A DNA stretch of 64,000 nt from an uncultured Clostridium sp. (GCA_947575275.1 CANPMS010000006.1:1-64000), one strand, 5' to 3'; shown: positions 9,151 through 18,050, numbered from the stretch's first letter. Notes: generated by a model from the letters alone, not told the origin. Numbers and translations are program-made.

Positions 9151-10092
9151 CTAAGGCGCCTTGTTCGGGAAATTTTTTTCCAAATATGTTTTCCAGTCAA
9201 ACACTGCTTCCACCGCCTGAATCGCCACCTCTATCATAGAATCATCCGGCTCTTTCGTTGTCAGGTTCTGCATCCACATCCCGGGAACGCTCAGGAAATT
9301 GATGACCGGGTTGTCACTGCGGCCTGCCAGCCGCAGGAATTCATAGGACACTCCTGCGATTACGGGAATCAGCACAATCCTGCTGACAATCCGAAGCCAC
9401 ACACTATTTACACGGATTACCATAAAAAATAAAATGCTGATCATCATCACAATAATCAGGAAGCTGGTTCCGCAGCGCTTATGCTGCTTGGAGCTTTCCC
9501 GAACATGCTCCACCGTCAGGGTTTTCCCGTTCTCAATACAGTTGATACACTTGTGCTCCGCCCCGTGATACATAAAGGTTCTCCTGATGTCCTTCATGTT
9601 GGAAATCAGCTTGATATACGTCACAAAAATCCCAAGACGAATCAAGCCCTCCAAAATTGCCATCACTGTATCAGAATGTACCACACTCCTGCACATGTTT
9701 GCAATCAGAAGCGGCAGCACCATAAAAATTCCAATTGCCGCCACCACAGAGAAAACCATGACAAAGCCCATCAAAACCTTTTCCATCTTCTCCCCAAACG
9801 TCTTATCCAGCCAAAGTTCAATCTTTCCCGGCTGCGATGCCTCATCATCCTCAAAAAAACCTGCAGAGAATGTAAGGGTCTTCATACCAAGAATCATGGA
9901 GTCAGCAAAACTGAATATTCCCCTGATAAAGGGCAGTCCAAAGAATTTTACCCGTTCCGCTATGCTCACATAGGTATCTTTCTGTACCACAATCTCCCCG
10001 TCAGGCTTCCTTACTGCTGTGGCATAGCTGTCTTTATTTTTCATCATAATTCCTTCAATGACGGCTTGACCGCCGATACCGGAATATTTCAT
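9151..10092 (-). CDS. DUF1385 family membrane protein (YqhQ-like)
   Basis: The 313-residue protein opens with GGQAVIEGIMM, the signature of the DUF1385/YqhQ family (described as putative metal-binding membrane proteins; role unknown). Several hydrophobic helices are visible in the middle (for example around the GFVMVFSVVAAIG and FLIIVMMISILFF segments). A conserved YHGAEHKCINC motif with histidines and cysteines could bind metal. The start at 10092 has AGGAG 6 nt upstream; a TTG three bases earlier is less likely. It is the usual neighbour of rpmE and prmC in Clostridia. Confidence 0.88.
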   Translation of the reverse strand: MKYSGIGGQAVIEGIMMKNKDSYATAVRKPDGEIVVQKDTYVSIAERVKFFGLPFIRGIFSFADSMILGMKTLTFSAGFFEDDEASQPGKIELWLDKTFGEKMEKVLMGFVMVFSVVAAIGIFMVLPLLIANMCRSVVHSDTVMAILEGLIRLGIFVTYIKLISNMKDIRRTFMYHGAEHKCINCIENGKTLTVEHVRESSKQHKRCGTSFLIIVMMISILFFMVIRVNSVWLRIVSRIVLIPVIAGVSYEFLRLAGRSDNPVINFLSVPGMWMQNLTTKEPDDSMIEVAIQAVEAVFDWKTYLEKNFPNKAP

Positions 10093-10143
10093 CAAACTCT
10101 CCTTTTTATCTCTTTAAAATAAGCTTTTCCATAAAGTAAAAGA

Positions 10144-10182
10144 AAGGTTGAGCCAAAGTGTCTCCACTTGAATCTCAACCTT
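10144..10182 (-). terminator. Intrinsic terminator after rpmE
   Basis: The arms AAGGTTGAG (10144-10152) and CTCAACCTT (10174-10182) pair perfectly, with an inner AAGTG/CACTT stem. On the minus strand they are followed by TTTCTTTTACTTT. The element lies between rpmE and the DUF1385 gene, so rpmE is probably largely monocistronic. Confidence 0.75.
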
Positions 10183-10200
10183 ACTTCGCTCGTGTTATAC

Positions 10201-10404
10201 TTATGCGTTGACGCCATACTTCCTATTGAACTTATCGATACGACCGCGAGCTGCGGCTGCTTTCTGCTGACCGGTATAGAAAGCGTGACACTTGGAGCAA
10301 ACCTCCACATGAATCTCCTTCTTGGTAGAACCGGTAACAAATTCATTTCCACAGTTACAGGTAACCTTAGCCTGATAATATTCCGGATGGATTCCTTCTC
10401 TCAT
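10201..10404 (-). CDS. rpmE: 50S ribosomal protein L31, zinc-type
   Basis: A large-subunit ribosomal protein of 67 residues. It starts [10 protein letters not shown] and carries the Zn-binding CNC...CSKC cysteines of the C+ form of L31, ending KFNRKYGV. The start at 10404 is preceded by GAGGTG with 6-nt spacing; upstream in-frame codons belong to the leader. It has its own promoter (10562-10590) and a leader of about 150 nt. Confidence 0.96.
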   Translation of the reverse strand: MREGIHPEYYQAKVTCNCGNEFVTGSTKKEIHVEVCSKCHAFYTGQQKAAAARGRIDKFNRKYGVNA

Positions 10405-10556
10405 GATTTTCACCTCTTCACTTATCAAATTAGGTACTATTTGAAGCTCCCATTGCATGTTCATACTTACTTTGCTGAACAGCAACTCATATAGTCCTGT
10501 GATCATCTAACAGTCTCCGTTGTACTGTTAAAATCACTTCACGTTTATAAACAGCG
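10405..10556 (-). ncRNA. Candidate L31 mRNA leader (autoregulatory)
   Basis: About 150 nt of transcribed non-coding sequence lies between the rpmE promoter and its start codon. It contains at least two hairpins on the minus strand: TAACAGT...ACTGTTA and TTGCTGTTCAGCAA. Structured L31 leaders are known in Firmicutes, where they are thought to be bound by L31. Membership of a known leader family is inferred from position and not confirmed. Confidence 0.45.
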
Positions 10557-10561
10557 TTGTT

Positions 10562-10590
10562 AGTATATCATAAAACCATACTATTGGCAA
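10562..10590 (-). promoter_or_regulatory. Promoter of rpmE
   Basis: -35 TTGCCA (10585-10590), 17-nt spacer, -10 TATACT (10562-10567) on the minus strand, about 155 nt upstream of the rpmE start. Confidence 0.75.
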
Positions 10591-10598
10591 GCATATTT

Positions 10599-12059
10599 TT
10601 AGAAGTATCTTATTTTCTTCGCACTCTCCACAAATTCCAAATTGGTTTTTGTTTTCGCGAATAAATCAAGAATTTTTTCCACAGACTCTTCAGACTTCAT
10701 TGTATTAGTCGCTTTGCGTACAATGTCCACTGCCTCCGCCTCGTCTTTAGTGAGAAGCAAATCATCACGCCGGGTTCCTGATTTTAAAATATCAATGGCG
10801 GGGAAAATACGCTTCTCTGACAACTTACGATCCAGTACCAGCTCCATATTGCCGGTTCCTTTAAACTCCTCATAAATCACATCGTCCATACGGCTTCCAG
10901 TATCCACCAGCGCAGTTGCAAGGATTGTAAGACTCCCTCCCTGGCGCATATTGCGGGCTGCACCGAAAAAGCGCTTGGGCATATGCAGCGCTGCCGGGTC
11001 GAGACCTCCGGATAAAGTACGTCCGCTGGGCGGAACCACCAGATTGTAGGCCCGCGCCAGTCGGGTAATGCTGTCCAGGAGGATAATCACATCCCTGCCG
11101 TGCTCCACAAGACGCTTTGCACGCTCAATTACCATCTCCGAAACTCTCTTGTGACGATCAGGCAGCTCATCAAAAGTGGAGTAGATAACCTCCACATTTT
11201 CTCCAATAACAGATTCCCTAATATCTGTAACCTCTTCAGGCCGCTCATCGATCAACAGAATAATCAGGTGCATGTCCGGATGGTTGGTTGTAACCGCCTG
11301 CGCCACCTGTTTCAACAGCGTAGTTTTACCCGCCTTTGGTGGTGACACAATCATGCCTCTCTGTCCCTTACCAATTGGTGAGAGTAAGTCCAGAATGCGC
11401 ATGGCAGTAGTACTTTTTCCGGGTGTTTCCATATGAAGACGCTGGTTTGGGAAAATCGGAGTTAAATCCTCAAAATTCGGACGACGCTCAATCACGCTGA
11501 TGGGATATCCGTTGACGCTTCGAATATACAGAAGTGCGGCGAACTTCTCTGCCGCAGTCTTAATCCTGCGGTTGCCTATAATAATATCTCCGGTCTTTAA
11601 ATTAAAACGGCGAATCTGGGACGGCGCCACATACACATCGTTATCCCCCGGCAAAAAATTCTCACAGCGGATAAAACCAAAACCATCGGGCATCACTTCC
11701 AAAATTCCGTCGGCTTCAATGCCGCTGTCAAGCTCTGCAACCTCCTGGGCTGTCAGTGTTTCCGGCTGACGGGGTGAAGTGCGCGCCGGGCGGCTTTCTG
11801 TTCTTCCCTCATTTTTTTCCTCATTCTTCCCTTCATTCCTTCCCTCCGAACGTCCTTCGTTTTTTTCCTCAGGCATGGAGGATGAATGGCGCGGTGCAGG
11901 CGGCGCCACTGCAGTTTTAATAATAGCTTCCTGCTCTGCAATCCTGCACAGCTGGTCAATCAGCTCTGCCTTTCTCATTGTTGCAGCGCCCTTAATTTTC
12001 TGCGCTCTGGCCATTTCCTTCAACTGCGGCAATGGAAGCGTCTGTAATTTTTCTCGCAT
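10599..12059 (-). CDS. rho: Transcription termination factor Rho
   Basis: Hexameric RNA helicase that ends transcription of untranslated RNA. The 486-residue protein has an N-terminal Rho-N (SAP-like) helical domain. A charged, low-complexity insert rich in RNEGKNE-type repeats covers roughly residues 65-95. The cold-shock-like RNA-binding domain ([13 protein letters not shown]) and the RecA-type ATPase follow, with Walker A PPKAGKTT and Walker [14 protein letters not shown]. The start at 12059 (MREKLQ) has GGAGAG ~7 nt upstream and is preferred over an ATG 36 nt earlier. It has its own promoter and a leader with a strong palindrome, which may serve autoregulation. Confidence 0.95.
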   Translation of the reverse strand: MREKLQTLPLPQLKEMARAQKIKGAATMRKAELIDQLCRIAEQEAIIKTAVAPPAPRHSSSMPEEKNEGRSEGRNEGKNEEKNEGRTESRPARTSPRQPETLTAQEVAELDSGIEADGILEVMPDGFGFIRCENFLPGDNDVYVAPSQIRRFNLKTGDIIIGNRRIKTAAEKFAALLYIRSVNGYPISVIERRPNFEDLTPIFPNQRLHMETPGKSTTAMRILDLLSPIGKGQRGMIVSPPKAGKTTLLKQVAQAVTTNHPDMHLIILLIDERPEEVTDIRESVIGENVEVIYSTFDELPDRHKRVSEMVIERAKRLVEHGRDVIILLDSITRLARAYNLVVPPSGRTLSGGLDPAALHMPKRFFGAARNMRQGGSLTILATALVDTGSRMDDVIYEEFKGTGNMELVLDRKLSEKRIFPAIDILKSGTRRDDLLLTKDEAEAVDIVRKATNTMKSEESVEKILDLFAKTKTNLEFVESAKKIRYF

Positions 12060-12185
12060 AGTTTCTCTCCATTTCTCTATAAAATTAAAATTCACTCCGC
12101 TGGTTCTGCGGATTCATCATTAAAATACTTGTCCGGTTCGGGATAAATATAAGATATCAGAAACTCATGACAAAGGATATTATCT

Positions 12186-12209
12186 GGAGATTACTGGCCA
12201 GCAATCTCC
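12186..12209. repeat. 24-bp near-perfect palindrome in the rho leader
   Basis: The arms GGAGATTACTGG and CCAGCAATCTCC are complementary except for one pair. The element lies about 130 nt upstream of the rho start, just after the promoter. It could be a DNA operator or an RNA hairpin. Confidence 0.6.
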
Positions 12210-12221
12210 GTTCCTTGGTTC

Positions 12222-12251
12222 ATTATAAAACGGATTACACTGTAATGTAAA
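12222..12251 (-). promoter_or_regulatory. Promoter of rho
   Basis: -35 TTTACA (12246-12251), 18-nt spacer, -10 TATAAT (12222-12227) on the minus strand, giving a leader of roughly 155 nt. Confidence 0.75.
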
Positions 12252-12265
12252 GAGCTTTTTAAAAT

Positions 12266-13600
12266 TTAATCATTTCCCACGGAGTCACGCAAGAACTGCA
12301 TATACTCCCTAATCACTTTTTCATATCCGTTATCAGATGGATGATAAAACACCTCTCCTTCCATACCATCCGGCAGATACTGCTGATTCACGTAATGGTT
12401 GGGATAATCGTGAACATATTGATACCCTATTCCGCGGCCCAGTTTCTTTGAGCCACGATAATGAGAATCCTGCAAATGCGGCGGAACCGGCATGGAACGC
12501 TTTGTTTCAACCGCTTCCATAGCTGCACTGATTGCATTTACTGCTGCATTTGATTTTGGCGCAGTTGCCACATAAATCACTGCCTGAGACAAAATAATCT
12601 GCGCCTCCGGCATGCCAATCCGTTCGGCTGCCTGCGCGGCACTTGTGGCTACCACAATTGCCTGCGGATCCGCATTTCCTACGTCTTCTGATGCACAAAT
12701 CATAATCCGTCGGGCAATAAATTTAATATCCTCTCCGGCATACAGCATACGCGCCAGGTAATAAACTGCCGCGTCCGGGTCAGAGCCCCGCATACTCTTG
12801 ATAAATGCAGAGATCGTATCGTAATGGCTGTCACCATCTTTGTCATAACGAACCGCTCTTTTCTGGATACACTCCTGTGCCACCTCAAGGGTAATATGAA
12901 TCCTGCCGTCCTGAGGACTCCTGTCTGTAGTGAGCACTCCAAGCTCTACCGCATTCAACGCTGCCCTGGCATCTCCCCCGGAAATGTCTGATAGAAACTC
13001 AAGAGCATCATCATCAATTACTGCATGGTAGCTGCCCATACCCTTTTGTTCATCATGGACTGCACGCCAAATTACTTCCTTCACATCGTCCTTCTCCAAC
13101 GCCTTCAGTTCAAAAATTCGGGAGCGGGACAAAAGTGCTCCATTCACCTCAAAGTAAGGATTTTCCGTGGTTGCGCCTATGAGAATCAGCGTGCCGTCCT
13201 CCACATACGGAAGCAGGTAATCCTGCTGGCTTTTGTTGAAGCGGTGAATCTCATCCACAAAAAGAATCGTCTTTTTGCCGTACATGCCCAGGGCATCCTT
13301 CGCCTCCCTCACCACTTCTTCCATATCCTTTTTGCCGGCTACCGTGGCATTAATCTGGCGAAAGTTTGCACTGGTGGTATTAGCAATCACCTTTGCAAGT
13401 GTCGTCTTTCCTGTTCCAGGAGGACCGTAAAAAATAATAGAGCCCAGCTGATCTGCCTGAATTGCCCGGTAGAGCAGTTTATCCTTTCCAATGATATGTT
13501 TCTGTCCTACAACCTCATCAAGGGTAGTCGGGCGCATACGGGACGCCAGAGGCGACTCCTTCTCCCGGGCGCTCGCACGCATATAATCAAATAAATCCAT
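12266..13600 (-). CDS. rarA: Replication-associated recombination protein A (AAA+ ATPase)
   Basis: Acts at stalled replication forks (RarA/MgsA/WRNIP1 family, related to clamp loaders). The protein has 444 residues. The AAA+ core contains FYGPPGTGKTTLAK (Walker A), ILFVDEIHRFNKSQQD (Walker B) and a sensor segment GATTENPYFEV. The C-terminal tetramerisation region carries GIGYQYVHDYPNHYV. GAGG precedes the ATG at 13600. It is flanked by rho and a polysaccharide deacetylase in the same orientation and shows nothing unusual. Confidence 0.95.
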   Translation of the reverse strand: MDLFDYMRASAREKESPLASRMRPTTLDEVVGQKHIIGKDKLLYRAIQADQLGSIIFYGPPGTGKTTLAKVIANTTSANFRQINATVAGKKDMEEVVREAKDALGMYGKKTILFVDEIHRFNKSQQDYLLPYVEDGTLILIGATTENPYFEVNGALLSRSRIFELKALEKDDVKEVIWRAVHDEQKGMGSYHAVIDDDALEFLSDISGGDARAALNAVELGVLTTDRSPQDGRIHITLEVAQECIQKRAVRYDKDGDSHYDTISAFIKSMRGSDPDAAVYYLARMLYAGEDIKFIARRIMICASEDVGNADPQAIVVATSAAQAAERIGMPEAQIILSQAVIYVATAPKSNAAVNAISAAMEAVETKRSMPVPPHLQDSHYRGSKKLGRGIGYQYVHDYPNHYVNQQYLPDGMEGEVFYHPSDNGYEKVIREYMQFLRDSVGND

Positions 13601-13656
13601 ATAAACGCCTCTTTTCCTATGTGCTTCCTTTCTTAAGTATAACTGCTTGTAAAGGT

Positions 13657-14355
13657 TCAGTCAATCAGAAGCTCATCTACCGTCACAAACACATACCCCT
13701 CCTTCTGCAGCTCATCCACTAATTGAAGAGCTGCTTCCACCGAGGTGGGGAAGATATCATGCATCAATATGATTGAGCCATCGTCCACATTCTTTTTTAC
13801 CATTTGAACAATTTTTCTTGTATTCTTCAGCTTCCAGTCAAGGGAGTCCACCGTCCAAAACACTGTAGTCAGATCCATACGGCATTCCAGACTCTCATTC
13901 CAGTCCCCATAGGGGGGACGCAAATACTCAGGACGCTTTCCAATAATGGATTCGATAAGCATCTCTGTCTGTTCTACGGCGTCACATACCGCATCCTCAC
14001 TTGATTTTGTCAACGGTATATGGCGGTAGCTGTGGTTCCCAATCAGATGCCCCTCTTCCTCTATTCTCCGCACCAGTTCTTCTTTTCCCTCAATATTTTG
14101 TCCCATGAGAAAAAATGTGACACTTACGTTTCTTTCCTTTAGTCCATCCAACAACTTGGGAGTGCAGCTGTTATGAGGACCATCATCAAAAGTCAGCGCT
14201 ATCACCTTTGGCTTTATATTTTCCGAAGTGCTGACTGTGCGGCTCTCTCCAGGCTCCGGGTTCATAAAACCCATCGCAGTGCCAAACAGTACACCATCCA
14301 ACAGGACTACACAAAATAACAGCGTTGTAAGAAAACGAAATCCGCGTCTTTGCAT
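13657..14355 (-). CDS. Polysaccharide deacetylase (NodB domain), membrane-anchored
   Basis: Predicted to remove acetyl groups from peptidoglycan or another N-acetylated glycan outside the cell. The ~232-residue protein has an N-terminal signal/anchor helix. The NodB domain shows motif 1 ALTFDDGPH, motif 2 GNHSYRH, motif 3 LRPPYGDWN and the C-terminal LMHD, so the metal-binding Asp-His-His set is intact. GGAGG lies about 10 nt before the ATG at 14355; the ATG at 14373 has no ribosome binding site. PdaA-like or PgdA-like substrate preference cannot be decided. Confidence 0.9.
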   Translation of the reverse strand: MQRRGFRFLTTLLFCVVLLDGVLFGTAMGFMNPEPGESRTVSTSENIKPKVIALTFDDGPHNSCTPKLLDGLKERNVSVTFFLMGQNIEGKEELVRRIEEEGHLIGNHSYRHIPLTKSSEDAVCDAVEQTEMLIESIIGKRPEYLRPPYGDWNESLECRMDLTTVFWTVDSLDWKLKNTRKIVQMVKKNVDDGSIILMHDIFPTSVEAALQLVDELQKEGYVFVTVDELLID

Positions 14356-14429
14356 ATGACCCCATCCTCCCATGCCACATTACCACATTATATATCCCGA
14401 GCGCAAAGAAAATGAATGTGTTTTAATCA

Positions 14430-14463
14430 AATAGAAGAGCGCCCCGCAGGATGCTCTTCTATT
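14430..14463 (-). terminator. Terminator after the tagaturonate reductase gene
   Basis: Perfect 11-bp inverted repeat AATAGAAGAGC / GCTCTTCTATT with a 12-nt loop, 20 bp downstream of the stop codon. The T-run that follows on the minus strand is short, so efficiency may be modest. Confidence 0.6.
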
Positions 14464-14483
14464 GAACCTTCTTATTTACAGAT

Positions 14484-15821
14484 TTATTTTGCTGCCAGCA
14501 CAGCATCGTAAGCCTTACCTATGCCCTTATCCTCAATCATATGATACCACTGTTCAACGACAGGAAGCATGTCACTCAAATCCTGCCCCCAATACTCATC
14601 CTTCTTCAAAATGTCTGATACTGATGCAGTCTTCATAAAAACCATAATATCCTCACCATCATTTGCCTCATTCGTTCGGTAGAAAGCAATCAGAGCTGCC
14701 AGGGAAAAGCACAGTCCTTGCGGGTAGACGCCCCTGGACTCTTTATACTCCAGAATTGTGGGCAGTACTCTTGCTCTGAATTTAGAAACAGAATTTAAAG
14801 CAATGGAAAGCAGCAAATGCTTAATAAATGGATTTGAAAAACGCTCCAGCACCGCATTCCCAAACCTGCGATTGTCCTCGTTATCACCAATGGTTGGAAT
14901 AATCTCCTCAAAAATACATTTCTTAAGGAATGCGGATACCTTCTCGTCCTTCAGGCACTCACCTACAGTCTCTAATCCATAAAGTCTTGCCCCAAGAACC
15001 ATTGAAGTGTGCGCTCCATTTAGAATTCTCACTTTCCTCTTCTTATATGGATCCACGTTATCTGTCCAGATTACATTAAATCCGCCTTTCTGAAGCGGAA
15101 GCTCGTCCTCATGATGTCCATGAATTACCCATAAATGAAAAATTTCCGCAGTATCCATCATATTGTCTTGTTCACCAATGCGCTTACACAAAGCTGCGTG
15201 CTCATCTCTCGGAAAACCGGTTACAATACGGTCTACCAACGTTGAACAAAAATCGTTTTGACTCTTTAACCATGTCTTGAAGTCCTCCCCCAATCTCCAT
15301 AAATCTGCATACTGAAGGCAGCACTTCTCCAACTCCTCCCCGTTATGGTCAATCAGTTCGCAGGAAAGCACAATAAATCCCGGAAGCCTCAGTTTAAATC
15401 TCTTATACAGCAACTGGGTCAGCTTGCCAGGGAAAGACTTGGCAGGAGCATCCTCAAACTTGTTTTCAGGAACAAACTCGATTCCTGCCTCAGTGGTATT
15501 AGAAACAATAAAGCGAAAATCCGGATTCTCTGCAAGCGCCATATATGCGGTATAATCCGTATATGGATTTACACACCTTGAAATGATATTGATATGGGTG
15601 TGCTCGTCCACCACCTGACCGTACTCGATACCTCTAAGAAACAGATTGTACTCACAGTTTTGCTTCTCCAGCATCTCACACATACCGCGCTCAATCGGCT
15701 GGACAACGACAACAGAGCCGTCATACAAACCTTGGTCATTCAGTTTCTGGAAGAAATAATCCACAAATCCACGCAGAAAACCACCTTCACCAAACTGAAT
15801 TACTGTTTCTTTCTTGCTCAT
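14484..15821 (-). CDS. uxaB: Tagaturonate reductase (altronate oxidoreductase)
   Basis: NADH-dependent interconversion of D-tagaturonate and D-altronate in hexuronate (galacturonate) catabolism. The ~445-residue protein belongs to the polyol-specific long-chain dehydrogenase family. It has an N-terminal nucleotide-binding segment (VIQFGEGGFLRGF) and the catalytic K-x4-N-x2-H motif in KVRILNGAH. The start at 15821 (MSKKETV) has GGAGG 9 nt upstream; the longer in-frame extension has no ribosome binding site. No other hexuronate genes adjoin it, so it is an isolated metabolic gene here. A fructuronate or mannitol dehydrogenase is the alternative but fits less well. Confidence 0.82.
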   Translation of the reverse strand: MSKKETVIQFGEGGFLRGFVDYFFQKLNDQGLYDGSVVVVQPIERGMCEMLEKQNCEYNLFLRGIEYGQVVDEHTHINIISRCVNPYTDYTAYMALAENPDFRFIVSNTTEAGIEFVPENKFEDAPAKSFPGKLTQLLYKRFKLRLPGFIVLSCELIDHNGEELEKCCLQYADLWRLGEDFKTWLKSQNDFCSTLVDRIVTGFPRDEHAALCKRIGEQDNMMDTAEIFHLWVIHGHHEDELPLQKGGFNVIWTDNVDPYKKRKVRILNGAHTSMVLGARLYGLETVGECLKDEKVSAFLKKCIFEEIIPTIGDNEDNRRFGNAVLERFSNPFIKHLLLSIALNSVSKFRARVLPTILEYKESRGVYPQGLCFSLAALIAFYRTNEANDGEDIMVFMKTASVSDILKKDEYWGQDLSDMLPVVEQWYHMIEDKGIGKAYDAVLAAK

Positions 15822-15911
15822 CAACTGAAACCTCCAATTTTCTTGATTTAATTTTTTGTATATTTCATTCCCATTATGCACAAGGTTTCTTTTAATATCC
15901 GACTTTTGTGT

Positions 15912-15957
15912 AAAAAAGGACAGGCACTGGTCTTTCGACTCGATGCCTGTCCTTTTT
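15912..15957 (-). terminator. Strong intrinsic terminator after the cold-shock gene
   Basis: AAAAGGACAGGCA and TGCCTGTCCTTTT form a 13-bp-plus stem around a 17-nt loop, with A and T runs flanking both sides. It lies 20 bp after the cspA-like stop codon. Confidence 0.85.
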
Positions 15958-15977
15958 GGTACTATGATAAAAAGCAA

Positions 15978-16184
15978 TTAAGCTACAACATGAACGTTGA
16001 CAGCCTGTAAGCCACGGTTACCCTCAGCGGTGTCAAAAGTAACCTTCTGACCATCCTCCAGAGTCTTATAACCCTCTGCTACGATACCGGAGAAATGTAC
16101 AAATACTTCCTCGCCAGTCTCATCATTAGTGATAAAACCATAACCTTTTGTTGCATTGAACCACTTAACTGTACCATTATTCAT
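15978..16184 (-). CDS. cspA: Cold-shock protein (CspA family RNA chaperone)
   Basis: A 68-residue single-stranded nucleic-acid-binding OB-fold protein. RNP1 KGYGFI and RNP2 VFVHFS are present, and the N-terminus GTVKWFN is canonical. Such proteins melt RNA hairpins and can act as antiterminators. GGGAGG lies about 7 nt before the ATG. The gene has its own promoter (16317-16345) and a ~125-nt leader containing a perfect 24-bp hairpin, suggesting self-regulation through the leader. Confidence 0.95.
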   Translation of the reverse strand: MNNGTVKWFNATKGYGFITNDETGEEVFVHFSGIVAEGYKTLEDGQKVTFDTAEGNRGLQAVNVHVVA

Positions 16185-16233
16185 AATTGTTACCTCCCTA
16201 AAAAATATATGTGTATTTTCTCTGATACAAAAA

Positions 16234-16287
16234 TCACATATTTTTGTAAGTCATGAAATGGTCTTCATGACTTACAAAAATATGTGA
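16234..16287 (-). promoter_or_regulatory. Perfect 24-bp hairpin in the cspA leader, followed by a T-run
   Basis: The arms at 16234-16257 and 16264-16287 are exact reverse complements around a 6-nt loop. On the minus strand the hairpin is followed directly by TTTTTGT. It lies downstream of the promoter and about 50 nt upstream of the start codon. It could be a transcription attenuator or a temperature-dependent structure. Confidence 0.7.
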
Positions 16288-16316
16288 ATCAAAAGCTCAT
16301 ATCAAAATACGCTGTA

Positions 16317-16345
16317 AGTTTACCACTGCTTTCTTCCTATGTCAA
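16317..16345 (-). promoter_or_regulatory. Promoter of the cold-shock gene
   Basis: -35 TTGACA (16340-16345), 17-nt spacer, -10 TAAACT (16317-16322) preceded by TGG, giving an extended -10. The start codon is ~130 nt downstream. Confidence 0.8.
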
Positions 16346-16464
16346 GCAATTTTACCAAATATTTGATATTTTTCTGCAAAAATATGCAGTTATTGTCGAT
16401 TATTGTCGAAACAGATGTGATGGGTGTACAATCGAGGAAAGTGAACCAACTGTACACAACATAT

Positions 16465-16890
16465 TTAAAATCCCATGTTTGGAATATTATCTGTCTGATA
16501 TACAAATTCACTGTTGCTTCGCTCAAAAAGACGAACATTGTTTTCTGTTGCCGGAACCATCCCCAATTCTTCAACTGCGATTTCATAAATATGGTTCAAA
16601 TCAGGAGTTCTGTACAATTCTCGTTCTGTCAGTGTATTATTGTTTTTAAGACTCAAAAACTGCCGCTCCAGCGCTTCCATCTGATGGATTCTGTACTCCA
16701 CCTTAGTCCGCACCTGAATATAATACAAACAGGAAAACATTGCAAAGCACACTGCAATTACCAATGCCATCACATATGGCAGTTCCCCGATAAAAGGCGG
16801 GCGTTCCCGCTTCAAATACAGTTTACCGGTTCTTTTGTTTTCTTTCATTACATAAGGCTTCGGACGCTGTAATATCCGCTTTCTTGCCAT
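16465..16890 (-). CDS. FtsL/DivIC-like small membrane protein
   Basis: A 141-residue bitopic protein. It has a basic N-terminus (MARKRILQRPKP), one transmembrane helix (about residues 37-57, VMALVIAVCFAMF) and then a heptad-like, probably coiled-coil region. A short conserved-looking tail (EIAVEELGMVPATENN) follows. This layout and the tail resemble FtsL/DivIC divisome proteins, which bridge FtsQ and the septal synthase. It is not next to ftsI or mraZ here, so the assignment is tentative. The start at 16890 has TAGAGG 4-5 nt upstream; another ATG at 16911 would overlap the LysR gene. The gene probably shares a transcript with that regulator. Confidence 0.65.
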   Translation of the reverse strand: MARKRILQRPKPYVMKENKRTGKLYLKRERPPFIGELPYVMALVIAVCFAMFSCLYYIQVRTKVEYRIHQMEALERQFLSLKNNNTLTERELYRTPDLNHIYEIAVEELGMVPATENNVRLFERSNSEFVYQTDNIPNMGF

Positions 16891-16903
16891 GTTGCCTCTA
16901 ATC

Positions 16904-17842
16904 TTATTCATCCTCTGTATCCTCTGAAATGGAAAGCCAGGCATTCATCGCTCTGGTAACCCATTTATTTCTGTGGTAAATTGTCTGCCGCCACACGCGG
17001 CAATCCGGCATTTCATAATTAAGCGCAGTCAGCTGTCCGTTTCTCACATACTGGCACGCCACTAAATCCGGTGCCAAGACAACTCCGGCACGTTTCCCCC
17101 TTCTTCCTTGAAGCGCTGTCATATGGAGCGCCAAATCCTGGTCTCTGACCATAATCCGTGTATTCCCAGTCCTGACACTGTTATCTGACCCGACGACCAT
17201 TACTTCCTCCAGCAGACGCTCAATTTTCCTTCCGTAAACATCTGCTTCACCGATACAAATCTGGGGGAAACTCAGAATTCTCTGAAGATCCAATCCTCTT
17301 TGCCCTGCAAGCTCATGTTCAACTGATACATAAAAATGAACCTCCACCGGCACATCTTTCTCCCCGTGGATCAAATCACTATCACTGATAAGTGTGTCCA
17401 GTGTTACCATAAGGTCAATTTCATTATGTCGCATCATATCCAGCAAAACCATACTGCTCTGTTCCACACGAACATCAAGCTCTACCCGGGGATTTCGCTC
17501 AAGATAATGATCCATCCGACTGGCAAACTCATCGTTATTCAGGGCTTTGAAAATCCCCAGACGTAGGGAACCTTCGATAGCGCTCGAATCTCCCTTACCA
17601 ACCTGAAGGGCCTCCTCGGACAACTTAATAATATGTACAGCGTAACCTAACAGCTCCTGCCCCGCCTGCGTAATACGAATCTGCTTTCCAACTCTCTCAT
17701 ACAGGGCAATTCCCAGTTCCTGCTCCAACTGCTGCATCTGCATGGTCACTGTGGACTGCGCATATCCCAACGACCTGGCAGCTCCCGAAAGGCTTTGCAG
17801 CTCCGCTACCTTTGTAAACGTAATCAGGTTTCTTATTTCCAT
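16904..17842 (-). CDS. LysR family transcriptional regulator
   Basis: A 312-residue DNA-binding regulator. The N-terminal winged helix-turn-helix shows the LysR pattern (FTKVAELQSLSGAARSLG, then QSTVTMQMQQLEQELG), followed by a linker helix and a periplasmic-binding-like effector domain from about residue 90. The effector is unknown. It precedes the FtsL-like gene with a ~13-bp gap. No divergent target gene is visible; the upstream 200 bp contains only the rplL terminator and AT-rich sequence. Confidence 0.92.
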   Translation of the reverse strand: MEIRNLITFTKVAELQSLSGAARSLGYAQSTVTMQMQQLEQELGIALYERVGKQIRITQAGQELLGYAVHIIKLSEEALQVGKGDSSAIEGSLRLGIFKALNNDEFASRMDHYLERNPRVELDVRVEQSSMVLLDMMRHNEIDLMVTLDTLISDSDLIHGEKDVPVEVHFYVSVEHELAGQRGLDLQRILSFPQICIGEADVYGRKIERLLEEVMVVGSDNSVRTGNTRIMVRDQDLALHMTALQGRRGKRAGVVLAPDLVACQYVRNGQLTALNYEMPDCRVWRQTIYHRNKWVTRAMNAWLSISEDTEDE

Positions 17843-17966
17843 GCGGCATGCAATTAATCATCATATTTTATGATATATTTTTATTATCCTTCATTTTTTT
17901 TGATATATTCATTGTAACGCAGACAGAAGGGAAATGCAAGGAAAATTTTAAGAAATATTTTATAAA

Positions 17967-18018
17967 GCAAAAAAGAACCATAGGTTTCCGCAAGTAAACT
18001 CACGGTGCCTATGGTTCT
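17967..18018 (-). terminator. Terminator of the rplJ-rplL operon
   Basis: AGAACCATAGG and CCTATGGTTCT pair over 11 bp with a 23-nt loop. On the minus strand they are followed by TTTTTTGC. It lies just after rplL. Confidence 0.88.
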
Positions 18019-18050
18019 CTGTCCCATTCACACTATGTTTTTCAATCTGA

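Noticed and set aside
16284..16872. Plus-strand frames of 121 and 177 codons
   Set aside because: They overlap the cspA promoter and the FtsL-like gene on the opposite strand and have no ribosome binding site.
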